Assembly (NCBI RefSeq): GCF_015461845.1
Contig: NZ_JACOPW010000001.1
Location: 806,001-870,000 of the forward strand
Source: Pseudomonas mucoides
GTDB lineage: Bacteria > Pseudomonadota > Gammaproteobacteria > Pseudomonadales > Pseudomonadaceae
Reading direction: 5' to 3'
Length of the DNA stretch: 64,000 bases
Of the stretch, positions 36,380 to 45,686 are shown in pieces. The position numbers and the translations under genes were made by a program. Numbering within the stretch: the first letter of the stretch is position 1; each line of letters begins with the position of its first letter. A model generated the notes under the pieces. The model had not been told where the DNA came from. It ran no database searches and saw only the letters and a program-made list of their open reading frames with translations.

Positions 36380-37774
36380 ATGGTTAACAATCTTCGTATC
36401 AATCGAAATACCCACCTCAAAGGATTGACCTTCTGGGGACAATGGGCACTGGGTCAGGGCTTTGTAGTTGCCCTGTTGTTTTCATTGGTTTATTACCACA
36501 CCGGAACGCTAGAGTTCTATTATCGAGTCTGTGCAATTCTGACTGTACTTGCTTCGGTTCCCGCCTATACATGGTGCGGCGTCTATGCAAAGAAAGATAA
36601 CTATCTGACGGGCTTGGGACGTTTGTTCATGGGTTGGTCAATGACATTGGCCGCGTTAGCCTGTGTCGCGTTTATCTGTAAGGCTGACGAACTGTTTTCT
36701 CGTCAACTTATCCTGGTCTGGGCCGCCTGCGGTTACCTCGGGCAAGCGCTGTTGTACGTCCCGTTACACGGATTCTCGCAATACTATCAGCGGTCGCTTC
36801 AAAGCGAGCATAAGACCCTGATCGTGGGGACTGGCGAATTGGCATTGGGATTGGCCCGCAAACTGCGCAGCCTGGAGCACTTCCCGCTGGTGGGCCTGGT
36901 CAGCACGGACACCACGCTTCCGCCGGCGCCGGGCTCACCGCGTATCGTGGGCCCCCAGGAGCAACTGCTGGAGTTGATCGAAGCCCATGACATCCGACGG
37001 TTGTACATTACGCTGCCCCTGAGCGAAGCGGCGAAAATCGAGGCCATGTATATCGATTTGCTGGGTGCCAACGTAGACGTGGTCTGGGTGCCGGACTTGA
37101 ATAGTCTGACGCTGCTCAATCACTCAGTAAGAGTCGTGGACGGCTTGCCGGCGATCTACCTGAATGAAAGCCCGTTGACCAGCCAGCCCACCGCCGCACT
37201 GAGTAAAAGCCTGCTGGAAAAGAGCGTGGCGTTGTTGGCCATTGTCCTTCTAAGCCCCCTGTTGTTGCTCATTGCCTTGGCGGTGAAACTCAATTCGCCA
37301 GGCCCGGTGTTCTTCAAGCAGGACCGTCACGGCTGGAACGGCAAGGTGATCCAGGTCTGGAAGTTTCGCTCGATGCGCGTACACGATGATCACGAGGTCA
37401 AGCAGGCCAGTCGTAACGATTCGCGGATTACCCCGGTTGGACGTTTTATCCGCCGTACTTCGCTCGATGAATTGCCGCAGCTGATCAATGTGCTGCAAGG
37501 CCACATGGCATTGGTCGGGCCACGTCCGCACGCCGTTGCACACAACAACTACTACTCCGGGAAAATCCTCGCCTACATGGCCCGTCACCGAATCAAACCG
37601 GGGATTACCGGGCTGGCTCAAATCAACGGTTGCCGCGGTGAAACGGACACCCTGGACAAGATGCAGAAACGGGTGGAGATCGACCTTAAGTACATCAACA
37701 ACTGGTCGTTGTGGCTGGACCTGAAGATCCTGGTGAAGACGCCTTTCACCTTGCTGTCCAAAGACATTTATTGA
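36380..37774 (+). CDS. Undecaprenyl-phosphate glucose phosphotransferase (WcaJ/PssY family)
   Basis: A 464-residue initiating transferase that loads a sugar-1-phosphate onto undecaprenyl phosphate, the first step of EPS repeat assembly. Several N-terminal membrane helices (to about 120) precede a nucleotide-binding-like region (LIVGTGELALGLARKL). The C-terminal sugar-transferase domain holds PGPVFFKQDRHGWNGK, VWKFRSMRV, RRTSLDELPQL, LVGPRPHAV and KPGITGLAQI. ATG 36380 has GGGGA upstream. It is the only gene of this function in the window, and a terminator follows. Confidence 0.9.
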   Translation: MVNNLRINRNTHLKGLTFWGQWALGQGFVVALLFSLVYYHTGTLEFYYRVCAILTVLASVPAYTWCGVYAKKDNYLTGLGRLFMGWSMTLAALACVAFICKADELFSRQLILVWAACGYLGQALLYVPLHGFSQYYQRSLQSEHKTLIVGTGELALGLARKLRSLEHFPLVGLVSTDTTLPPAPGSPRIVGPQEQLLELIEAHDIRRLYITLPLSEAAKIEAMYIDLLGANVDVVWVPDLNSLTLLNHSVRVVDGLPAIYLNESPLTSQPTAALSKSLLEKSVALLAIVLLSPLLLLIALAVKLNSPGPVFFKQDRHGWNGKVIQVWKFRSMRVHDDHEVKQASRNDSRITPVGRFIRRTSLDELPQLINVLQGHMALVGPRPHAVAHNNYYSGKILAYMARHRIKPGITGLAQINGCRGETDTLDKMQKRVEIDLKYINNWSLWLDLKILVKTPFTLLSKDIY

Positions 37775-37805
37775 TGGCTTGGTAGACAGACACAAGCAAC
37801 ACCAC

Positions 37806-37829
37806 AAGGGGACGCAAGTCCCCTTTTTC
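37806..37829 (+). terminator. Terminator after the initiating transferase gene
   Basis: A perfect 8-bp stem AAGGGGAC/GTCCCCTT with loop GCAA and a following T-run, 32 bp after the stop codon. Confidence 0.88.
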
Positions 37830-37952
37830 ATGGGCGTCGATCAGGTTGCAGTGCTGATTCAAGCGTGGGATAGCGCAGAGAATACGGCGCCATGTCTTGC
37901 AGTGGATACGGTGCGATCTACAACGTCAGTTGCGCTGTAGATCGCCCGCCCT

Positions 37953-40031
37953 TCACTCGGTGATCTTGCCGAAGTTGCGATAGAACAAATCGCTGTCACG
38001 GCTCTCGGTCATGGCATGCAGCGAGTAGCTGCGATTGAGCCTTGCACCACCGTCGCGGGTCAGCGGTGACCAGACGATATTGGCGCGACGCATTGTCGAC
38101 ATACTCATCATTTCATCGAATGGAATGGAGATGTAAATGCCCTTGTCGAAACTGCCTTCGCCATATTCCGCGCTGGTTGCAGTGGTCAACGTGGCCCAGG
38201 CCCCGAATTTCACGCCATTGTTGAACTGCCGAGACAAGTCGAGTGTGGCGCCCCAATCCCGCGCCAGATAACGACCGACGCTGACGGCCGCCTGGGATTC
38301 GAAAGGCAGGTCGGTATAACCCGTGATGTGGCCGGTAACGGTCGAGTAGTCCCTCAGGCCAAAGCCTTGGTCAAACTCGCGCTGACGCACGTAGTTCAGG
38401 TCCGCGCCGACAGACCAGCCCTGCCCCATCGGACGGAACAGCACCTCACCGCCAACGCCGGCAAACATCGATTCCAGGTAGCCACCGTAGACCATGCCAT
38501 ACAGGTCTTTATCCAGTTGCTCGGCATGACTGAGCTGGAACATCGGCATCGTCACATCCGAGGTCGTCAGGTACTTGCGCAGGTCCGTCCGCACCCGGGG
38601 CAGGCCACTCGGCGCGTCGTAGGTGAAGTTGTCGTAGTTGTTCACCAGATTGGCACTGAGCAGGCCGCTCCACCAGGTATTGCGTGTGAAGCGGTACTCG
38701 GCGTCCGCATCGGCAGTCAACTGATAGAGCAAACCGTCAGGGCCACCGACGTTCTGTTTGTAACCCAGCCCAAGCCCGTAGTTGAAGGGTTGGAGCGTGC
38801 CGGTATAGAGCGTGGTCTCCCGGTGCGGCACCGGCGCGTTGACCTCGGTCGTACGGTGCAGGCTTTGCAGTGGTTCTTCATTGTTGACCACTTCGCGAAA
38901 GGTCTCGCGAGGCACACTGGTTTCGTCCAGCGGCATGTCGTAGCGCTTGTTTACCAAGGTAAACCAGTCGATATCGTCATTAACGCTGTTGTCCAGAATC
39001 CGGCTGGCGCGGCCGACAGCTTTTGCCGAATAGAAATAATTCGACTGTTCGCCGTACACCAATAACTCTGAGCCGCGCTGGGTAATGCGCTCAACGTTGT
39101 AGCCTGCATTTTGCTGCAGTCGTTGGGCGACGTTGGCCCAGTTGACCTGATCCGGCGCGGTGACCGGTGCATGGGCCGGCAGACGCTCCGCAGGTGGATC
39201 GTAGGTCTTGGTGGGTGCCTTGCGGCTGACGAAGTTGGTGTGCAGGGTGATGCCGAACATGGCGGTATTGCCGCGCTCCCAGCCAGCGCTGAGATCAACC
39301 GAATCGGTCAGCTTGAACACCGCGCCGATGTTCACCGGCGAGTCCTGCTTGATCTGGTTGTCCTTCGGCTCGTTCTTATAGTCGTTGCCTTCGTATTCCA
39401 GTTTCAGGCTGAGCGGCTCCCAAGGCGTCTGGTAGGTCACGCCGCCGAACAACGAAGGACGCCCACGGAAGTAGGCATTGGTATTGACGTCGCCGGTGCC
39501 TTCACTGGCTGGCCGGGTTTTGAAACGATCATCGACCCACCCCAACGGGTTATCGAAATCGCCGCGATTGCCCAAGTAGCCCCAGGCAACACCCGCGCTG
39601 AAATCGAAGTCGTCATAGCGCTTGTTGGCGACCACGAACTCACTGGAGAACAGACCGGTACCCCCGATGTCGCGAAACCCTACGGCCAACTCGGGCGCCC
39701 AGTGGCTTTCTTGCCACAGGCGCAGCTTTAGGTCCACGGCCTTGTCTTTATAGCTCTGGTCGCCACTCAGGGACTCGGGGCCATATTTGCGGTTGGTGAT
39801 TGCGGTATAGCGAAACGAGCCTTCCAGCCACTCAAAGGGCTGCAAGGACACGCTGTAGCGGCTATAGGGGCTGGTGCGGCTGGCATTCACGCTCAGCTCG
39901 CCGGCCGGCGCCATTCGGGCCGTCGGCGTCTGCATCAAGCCCACGCCGCCAAAATCACTCTGGGTAAATCGCGGCTCTGCATGAGCCAGACCACAAGGCA
40001 ACAACAGTACTGCAGCAAAACGTAAATTCAA
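37953..40031 (-). CDS. YjbH-type outer-membrane EPS protein
   Basis: A 692-residue exported protein (signal peptide FAAVLLLPCGLAHA) with a beta-barrel-like composition of alternating hydrophobic and aromatic stretches. Family similarity to E. coli YjbH/GfcD is seen in SDFGGVGLMQTPTARMAPAG near the N-terminus, VAWGYLG and GASARNRDLFYRNFG-like C-terminal residues (SRDSDLFYRNFGKI). YjbH acts with YjbEFG in exopolysaccharide production. The ATG overlaps the stop of the yjbG-like gene by 4 bp. Confidence 0.85.
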   Translation of the reverse strand: MNLRFAAVLLLPCGLAHAEPRFTQSDFGGVGLMQTPTARMAPAGELSVNASRTSPYSRYSVSLQPFEWLEGSFRYTAITNRKYGPESLSGDQSYKDKAVDLKLRLWQESHWAPELAVGFRDIGGTGLFSSEFVVANKRYDDFDFSAGVAWGYLGNRGDFDNPLGWVDDRFKTRPASEGTGDVNTNAYFRGRPSLFGGVTYQTPWEPLSLKLEYEGNDYKNEPKDNQIKQDSPVNIGAVFKLTDSVDLSAGWERGNTAMFGITLHTNFVSRKAPTKTYDPPAERLPAHAPVTAPDQVNWANVAQRLQQNAGYNVERITQRGSELLVYGEQSNYFYSAKAVGRASRILDNSVNDDIDWFTLVNKRYDMPLDETSVPRETFREVVNNEEPLQSLHRTTEVNAPVPHRETTLYTGTLQPFNYGLGLGYKQNVGGPDGLLYQLTADADAEYRFTRNTWWSGLLSANLVNNYDNFTYDAPSGLPRVRTDLRKYLTTSDVTMPMFQLSHAEQLDKDLYGMVYGGYLESMFAGVGGEVLFRPMGQGWSVGADLNYVRQREFDQGFGLRDYSTVTGHITGYTDLPFESQAAVSVGRYLARDWGATLDLSRQFNNGVKFGAWATLTTATSAEYGEGSFDKGIYISIPFDEMMSMSTMRRANIVWSPLTRDGGARLNRSYSLHAMTESRDSDLFYRNFGKITE

Positions 40032-40789
40032 GGAACCACCCCAGCCAGTTGCGTGGCAAGAAATTCGGCCAACTGCTGATTCAGTTCAGGTATAGGCGGA
40101 CTAAGATCATCGTTTTTGACAGGGACCAGGATTTTGCTGCCAGCCGCAGGCACCTGCCCGCTCTCGCGATTCCACGGCGCAATGCCGACCCGACGGGTGA
40201 TGCCATCGGGCTGAATGATCCACAGGTAATCGGCTTCAGCATCGGCCAGCGGCGAACACCCTTGCAGGTAATCCCGCGCTTCCTGCATGGCGCGATACGC
40301 AACCCGGCACGGTGCGGCGACAGCGCCCAACACTTCAACGACATCGGAACGCATCGGGTAGATCAGGCTGTCGCCGTCAGCCACGCGAAAATTGAGCGCG
40401 AACCCGACCTCGACCGAGATCGGGTCCAGCACGGCCACCTGGCGCCCCGTGACGGGCAAATGGCTGACTTGCTCGTACAACCGCAACGCCAGCGCCGCTC
40501 GACTGGGTAGATCCAGGAGCAACGCGGTACGCTGCAGCACTTTCAGATCGAACAAGACGCCGGCTTTAAGCCGAGTCTGCTCTTCGAGCAAGGGCCGTCG
40601 CAGCCAGGCCGCCGCCAGCCAGTAGCCTTCAGGATTGGGTTGCGCGACGCGCATCACATCCAGCACGCGAGCACCGGGTTGCAGCTCAACGGGCCCCGGA
40701 TTGCGCACGTCGCCACTAACGGACACCGCCGCGCTCACGCCGCCGGAGATCAACCACAGGCACGTCCATAAAACCTTGGGAAACTTCAA
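40028..40789 (-). CDS. YjbG/GfcC family capsule-assembly protein
   Basis: A 253-residue periplasmic protein with signal peptide (TCLWLISGGVSAA) and two SLBB-like/ubiquitin-like repeats (VSGDVRNPGPVELQPGARVL). It belongs to the GfcC family, which acts beside the outer-membrane exporter. It overlaps both neighbours by 4 bp (ATGA), so yjbF, yjbG and yjbH are likely translated as a unit. Confidence 0.82.
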   Translation of the reverse strand: MKFPKVLWTCLWLISGGVSAAVSVSGDVRNPGPVELQPGARVLDVMRVAQPNPEGYWLAAAWLRRPLLEEQTRLKAGVLFDLKVLQRTALLLDLPSRAALALRLYEQVSHLPVTGRQVAVLDPISVEVGFALNFRVADGDSLIYPMRSDVVEVLGAVAAPCRVAYRAMQEARDYLQGCSPLADAEADYLWIIQPDGITRRVGIAPWNRESGQVPAAGSKILVPVKNDDLSPPIPELNQQLAEFLATQLAGVVP

Positions 40790-41451
40790 CGGACAGTCCT
40801 GCGTTCAGAGGTCAGCTGAACGATCGTGACCCTGAGCTGTGCAGTCAGTTGCTGCTCGCTCTGCAGGATGAAACCGTTCTGCGGATTGACCCAATAATGA
40901 TTGGTTGCGTGCAGGCCGATAGCCGGTGCATCAATACGCTCATCGACACGCATCACGGCGTACTCCTTGTCCAGAATCCTGATGGTTTCCATGGGGTGTC
41001 GCGTGAAGCGACTGCTCACGGCAACCCCCACTTCATAGCCGTGATAGAGATCGATCCAGCGCTGGCTGGTGTAGCCATCGGGCAGCGAATGCAGCCCTTG
41101 TTTGAACGGCGAGACCGCTTCAAAACGGGTCCCGTCCAGATCCCCGTCGAAGCCCAGTCCGACACTTCGAACCGCCAGGCCATCGCGCAGTAACAGCACC
41201 TGCTTGCCGGATGCGACCCAGTACTGCAAGTCACCTCGTTCACGCACCATCGCCAACACCCCTACACCGGAAGGGGTGGTCAGCTTGAGTTGGGGGTAGC
41301 GAACTTCGGCTATTTGCGCCGGGGTCAATTCCAGGTCGTCGGGCCCGCCGGCCACGGCTTTGAAGTTCGCCAGCGTGGCCTTCATCAGCGGGTTACATCC
41401 ACACAACAGCAAGGCCGCCATCAAGCAGACGCTAACTTTCAACGTTCTCAC
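40786..41451 (-). CDS. YjbF/GfcB family lipoprotein
   Basis: A 221-residue lipoprotein (lipobox ALLLCGC) of the YjbF family, for EPS secretion. It starts near 41451, 14 bp after the Wza-type export gene. The exact role of YjbF is unknown; the E. coli yjbEFGH operon is linked to an extracellular polysaccharide. Confidence 0.82.
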   Translation of the reverse strand: MRTLKVSVCLMAALLLCGCNPLMKATLANFKAVAGGPDDLELTPAQIAEVRYPQLKLTTPSGVGVLAMVRERGDLQYWVASGKQVLLLRDGLAVRSVGLGFDGDLDGTRFEAVSPFKQGLHSLPDGYTSQRWIDLYHGYEVGVAVSSRFTRHPMETIRILDKEYAVMRVDERIDAPAIGLHATNHYWVNPQNGFILQSEQQLTAQLRVTIVQLTSERRTVR

Positions 41452-41465
41452 AGTTGGACCAGACC

Positions 41466-42575
41466 TTATCGGGAGTTAGCTTCGCTTAAGTTGTTTTGTG
41501 CGGCAGCGCCCATGCCCAGAATCGAGGCCGATGGCACCAATTGACTGATGAAGCGGTTCCAGCGGGTGACGTTGGCAGGGCCCACATAAACAATGTCCTG
41601 GGGGCGAACATCGAAGTGGGTGGCGAGCGCCATGGCGGAAGGCGACTCGGCTTGCAGCTGGTAGATTTTGGCGGGTTCTACATCGAGGTTTTCTACGCCC
41701 CGGATGACGTACACGGCGTTGCCGTTAGAGGTGGTCTGGTTCAACCCGCCTACCGAGCCAATAACGTCAGAAAGATTCATGGTGCGGGTCTTGAAGGTCA
41801 ACGCGCGTGGCTGATTGACCTCGCCCATGACGTAAATCTTCTTGCTGTCGTTGTACGGCAGGTACAACTGATCGCCGCCTCTGAGGTAGACCTTTTGCAA
41901 CTCGGCATTCTGTTGATTGAGTGCATCCAGATTCAGCGGATATACCCGCCCGTTTCGCGTCAACAGCAACCCGGACAAGTCAGCATTAAGCGGGTCAATG
42001 CCGGCGGAACCCAAGGCTTCAACAACGTTGAGCGGATTGGTGGAAATGGCTTGCGGACCGGCTTTCAACACAGCGCCCGACACCACCACTTTCTGACTGG
42101 CAAAGCGCAACACCGCGACATCCACTTGCGGGTCCGAAATGAAGGTCGACAACTTCTCGGCGATATCGGATCGCAGTTGCTGGATGGTCTTGCCGGCGGC
42201 CTGGACTTCTTTGATGTAGGGGTAGTAGAGCGTGCCATCGGAACGAACCAGACGGCCGTTTGCATCGATCTGCTGCTGCGCGCCGGAAGGTGCTGTCAGC
42301 TCGGGGTGATCCCATACCGTGATGTACAAGACATCGTTATTACCAATGCGATATTCGGCGGGTGTGGTCAACAACTCCGGAGGGAGTGACTCATGGACCT
42401 GTGTTGCCCTGTCCATGGCGATGAGCTTGGGGGTGATCGGAATCAGCTCGACCCGACTGCTTTCGCTGGCACCTTCGCGCGTGATATCACTGGTGCTCAG
42501 ATGTTGCCCCGGCGAAAACATACAACCTTGCAAAGCAATACTTGCCAGCATTAAAAAAGGAACACTACGAATCAT
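41466..42575 (-). CDS. Wza-type outer-membrane polysaccharide export lipoprotein
   Basis: A 369-residue lipoprotein (lipobox LASIALQGC). The N-terminal PES domain is seen in EYRIGNNDVLYITVWDHPEL and the following YPYIKEVQAAGKT, and SLBB repeats follow (VVVSGAVLKAGPQ, IYVMGEVNQPRAL). The product forms the periplasmic and outer-membrane channel for Wzx/Wzy-dependent polymers and works with Wzc. It lies in the yjbE-wza-yjbFGH order. Confidence 0.9.
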   Translation of the reverse strand: MIRSVPFLMLASIALQGCMFSPGQHLSTSDITREGASESSRVELIPITPKLIAMDRATQVHESLPPELLTTPAEYRIGNNDVLYITVWDHPELTAPSGAQQQIDANGRLVRSDGTLYYPYIKEVQAAGKTIQQLRSDIAEKLSTFISDPQVDVAVLRFASQKVVVSGAVLKAGPQAISTNPLNVVEALGSAGIDPLNADLSGLLLTRNGRVYPLNLDALNQQNAELQKVYLRGGDQLYLPYNDSKKIYVMGEVNQPRALTFKTRTMNLSDVIGSVGGLNQTTSNGNAVYVIRGVENLDVEPAKIYQLQAESPSAMALATHFDVRPQDIVYVGPANVTRWNRFISQLVPSASILGMGAAAQNNLSEANSR

Positions 42576-42661
42576 AATGGCACTACGCTATTCAAGGGCA
42601 AACCCAAAACAAGATCGCCCAGTGTTAGCCGGGCAATCTTGTATTACACGTGCGAAATTTG

Positions 42662-42901
42662 TTAGTTATGGGTGCCGGTCGTCCCGGTAGTACCCGTGGT
42701 GCCGGTGGTCCCGCCATTGGAACTTCCACCGCTGTTGGACGCTGCCACAGCACCGGCAACCAGCGCGGTGCCGGCCAATACTGCTTGTCCCGCCGTCACA
42801 TCACCGACGACTTGGGTATCCAGCGTGAGGGCTTCTTCTTCGACTGCGAGTGCCCAACTGCTCATCATGGACAACAGGGCGATTACCATTATCTTTTTCA
42901 T
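42662..42901 (-). CDS. YjbE-like small secreted protein with Thr/Gly tail
   Basis: A 79-residue protein with signal peptide (MVIALLSMMSSWALA) and a C-terminal tail of TGT repeats (GTTGTTGTTGT). It resembles the YjbE/GfcA family, and its position as first gene of the yjb-type group fits. GGAAGGAG lies upstream of ATG. The role is unknown; it may be a small exported factor for polymer release. Confidence 0.75.
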   Translation of the reverse strand: MKKIMVIALLSMMSSWALAVEEEALTLDTQVVGDVTAGQAVLAGTALVAGAVAASNSGGSSNGGTTGTTGTTGTTGTHN

Positions 42902-43037
42902 ATCAAACTCCTTCCTGCGAGTTCTTTATATCTACGGACTTGCCGGATGGGTTGCCAGTCAATTTTCCCGACCATAATTAACATCGCGTCCTTATATAAC
43001 AGTTCAGCAGAAAAGCAGGACGCTATAGGCCCGCCCG

Positions 43038-44060
43038 TCAGCCTTGATCGGCATATCCACGAGGATGATTCGATTGCCAACGCCAGGTATCGGCCATCAT
43101 CTCCTGCAAATTTCGAGTGGCCTTCCAACCCAGTTCCTTTGCCGCTTTGGAGGGGTCAGCCCAACACTCGGCAATGTCGCCCGAACGTCGTGGCATCACT
43201 CGATAAGGCACCGCCCGGCCCGAAGCCTGCTCGAATGCCCGCAGTACTTGCAGAACGCTGTAACCGTCGCCGGTGCCAAGGTTCCAGATATTGATCCCGG
43301 TGCGCGTCGAGATCGTCTGCAACGCCTTGAGATGCCCGTCCGCCAAGTCCACGACGTGGATGTAGTCGCGCACGCCGGTGCCATCGACGGTGGGGTAATC
43401 GTCACCAAATATCGACAACTCCTGCAGGCTGCCGACAGCAACCTGACTGATGTAAGGCACCAGATTATTGGGAATCCCGTTGGGGTCTTCGCCCATCTGC
43501 CCACTGGCGTGAGCGCCGATCGGATTGAAATACCGCAACAGTGCAATACTCCAGCGGGGCTCCGCTGCACACAGGTCATGCAGTACGTTTTCGATGATCA
43601 GCTTGGATTGCCCGTAGGGATTGGTGGGCGTGCCCGTCGGAAAGTCTTCACGAATCGGCATCTGCTCAGGCGCGCCGTACACCGTGGCCGAGGAACTGAA
43701 CACCAACCGGAATACCCCGGCCGCGGCCATGGCCTGACAGAGCGTAATGCTCCCGCACACGTTGGACTCGTAATACTCCAGCGGCTTGCGCACACTCTCG
43801 CCTACGGCTTTGAGGCCGGCGAAATGCAGGACCGCATCAATGGAGTGCGCCTGGAAAATCCGGTCAAGCAAGGCTCTGTCGCACACGTCCCCGTGAATCA
43901 TCAATGCGGACTTTCCGCAGATGGCTTCAACGGCATGCAGCGCTGCATCAGAGCTATTGCTCAAGTTGTCCAGCACAACCACTTCGAAGCCCGCTTCAAG
44001 CAGCGCAAGTGTGGTGTGAGAACCGATATAACCGGTTCCACCCGTTACCAGAATCTTCAT
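43038..44060 (-). CDS. galE: UDP-glucose 4-epimerase GalE
   Basis: A 340-residue NAD-dependent epimerase that interconverts UDP-glucose and UDP-galactose for the EPS. Motifs are VTGGTGYIGSHT (NAD binding), VLDNLSNSS, SSSATVYG (Ser), YGQSK (Tyr-x3-Lys) and FNPIGAH. ATG 44060 gives the usual MKILVTGG start; an in-frame ATG 12 bp upstream is possible. It lies between the yjb group and galU and is divergent from galU. Confidence 0.93.
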   Translation of the reverse strand: MKILVTGGTGYIGSHTTLALLEAGFEVVVLDNLSNSSDAALHAVEAICGKSALMIHGDVCDRALLDRIFQAHSIDAVLHFAGLKAVGESVRKPLEYYESNVCGSITLCQAMAAAGVFRLVFSSSATVYGAPEQMPIREDFPTGTPTNPYGQSKLIIENVLHDLCAAEPRWSIALLRYFNPIGAHASGQMGEDPNGIPNNLVPYISQVAVGSLQELSIFGDDYPTVDGTGVRDYIHVVDLADGHLKALQTISTRTGINIWNLGTGDGYSVLQVLRAFEQASGRAVPYRVMPRRSGDIAECWADPSKAAKELGWKATRNLQEMMADTWRWQSNHPRGYADQG

Positions 44061-44368
44061 AGAGCGGTCCATAGTGGGGTATTGAAGTATTCAACTGCGC
44101 GCCACGTTTAAAACTTTTGGCGCACGCAATAATTGACGCCAATGACTTATTAGCACTTCACAAGAACCGATACTATTAATAGACACCGACCAAAACTAAC
44201 TAAACACTGACAGGCCCGACAACTAATAACATTCACCCCATTCTGCGCATGCCATTAATTGCCATCAAACCATGTCTCAGGTATTAAAGTACAACCACCG
44301 TAAAACATCCAAACTCACGGCCACCGTCTTTTGTGTGACTGTGAACAATGTCTTTCCAGGATATATCT

Positions 44369-45202
44369 ATGATTCGTAAATGCTTGTTCCCCGCCGCCGG
44401 CTATGGCACACGCTTCTTGCCTGCAACAAAAGCAATGCCGAAGGAAATGCTGCCGATCGTCAACAAGCCTTTAATCCAATATGCCGTTGAAGAGGCACGG
44501 GACGCCGGTTTGCAGCACATGGCCATCGTGACCGGTCGGGGCAAACGCGCACTGGAAGACCATTTCGACATCAGCTATGAGCTGGAACATCAGATTCGCG
44601 GCACCGAGAAAGAAAAGTTTCTGGCCGGCACGCGCGAGCTGATAGAAACCTGCACGTTCGCCTACACCCGCCAGGTCGAAATGAAAGGCCTGGGGCACGC
44701 GATTCTCAGCGGCCGTCCTTTGATCGGTGACGAACCCTTTGCCGTGGTACTGGCGGACGACTTGTGCCTGAACCTGCAAGGTGACGGCGTACTGGCGCAG
44801 ATGATCAAGCTCTACAAAAAATTCCGCTGCTCGATCGTCGCCATTCAAGAAGTCCCGCGGGATCAGACTCACAAGTACGGGGTGATCGCCGGCGAGCTGA
44901 TTTCCGAAGGGATCTACCGCGTCAACAGCATGGTTGAAAAGCCAGCACCTGAGGACGCACCGTCCAATCTGGCAATCATTGGCCGGTACATTCTGACCCC
45001 GGATATTTTTGATCTGATCGCCGACACCCAACCCGGCAAGGGCGGCGAAATCCAGATCACCGATGCGCTTATGAAGCAGGCACAAAATGGCTGCGTGCTG
45101 GCCTATAAGTTCGAAGGCCTGCGCTTCGATTGTGGTGGTGCAGAAGGCTATATCGATGCCACCAACTTTTGCTATGAGCAGCTGTATCTCAAGGGCCTTT
45201 AA
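44369..45202 (+). CDS. galU: UTP-glucose-1-phosphate uridylyltransferase GalU
   Basis: A 277-residue enzyme that makes UDP-glucose, the activated donor for EPS and envelope glycans. It has PAAGYGTRFLPATKAMPKEM (nucleotide binding), VEEARDAG, VLADDL and FEGLRFDCGGAEGY, all family-typical. ATG 44369 has AGGA 7 bp upstream. It is divergent from galE across a 308-bp region without another gene. Confidence 0.93.
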   Translation: MIRKCLFPAAGYGTRFLPATKAMPKEMLPIVNKPLIQYAVEEARDAGLQHMAIVTGRGKRALEDHFDISYELEHQIRGTEKEKFLAGTRELIETCTFAYTRQVEMKGLGHAILSGRPLIGDEPFAVVLADDLCLNLQGDGVLAQMIKLYKKFRCSIVAIQEVPRDQTHKYGVIAGELISEGIYRVNSMVEKPAPEDAPSNLAIIGRYILTPDIFDLIADTQPGKGGEIQITDALMKQAQNGCVLAYKFEGLRFDCGGAEGYIDATNFCYEQLYLKGL

Positions 45203-45274
45203 CCAAACGACCCAGCCCAATCACCGCTCACCTTGCGGAGCCCTCGTCACACTCTTTCATCCAGGCAGGCCACT

Positions 45275-45682
45275 ATGACCACTGCAAAACGCTCGGTAGA
45301 CACTGAACTGAAAGCGAGCAACTTCGGGATGATGGCCTGGCTGTCAAAAGCGCCGTCGTTATCCTTCGACACGGCCGCCTGGCTGGGCACAACCCTGCTG
45401 GTTGAGCGGATCGGAGTATTCCCTTCTTCGGGCGATATTCATCGCCCGATCAGAGACCCGCTCTCCCTCTTGGCTCACCTGAAAAGTCTGTATGCCAACC
45501 AGGCTCTGGATGTCGATGAACGCGACGGGCTTAAAGTGATTTTCAACGATTGGCGATTCCGGGTTCGCATCCGCTATAGCGACCCGGCGATCGTCATCAA
45601 TGTTGAAACGCGGTGTGATCCCGAACTCATGCCTCTGAAAACTGCAGAGCTGCTGAGTCAGCTGGAACACTTTGAGCGGTGA
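45275..45682 (+). CDS. Stand-alone phosphomannomutase domain IV-like fragment
   Basis: A 135-residue protein. Residues about 46-131 match the C-terminal part of ManB/CpsG phosphomannomutase by eye: FPSSGDIHR, DGLKVIFNDWRFRVRI and INVETRCDPELMPLKTAELL, where full enzymes have FxxSGEIN, DG.SM.FADWRFN.R and LNVESRGD...LM. Domains I-III (catalytic Ser, metal loop) are missing, and the phosphate-binding RSSNTEP is replaced by RIRYSDPA. It cannot be an active mutase. ATG 45275 is 73 bp after galU. Confidence 0.65.
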   Translation: MTTAKRSVDTELKASNFGMMAWLSKAPSLSFDTAAWLGTTLLVERIGVFPSSGDIHRPIRDPLSLLAHLKSLYANQALDVDERDGLKVIFNDWRFRVRIRYSDPAIVINVETRCDPELMPLKTAELLSQLEHFER

Positions 45683-45686
45683 AGGG

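Noticed and set aside
43044..44111. 355-codon plus-strand frame opposite galE
   Set aside because: Shadow of galE, which has all family motifs.
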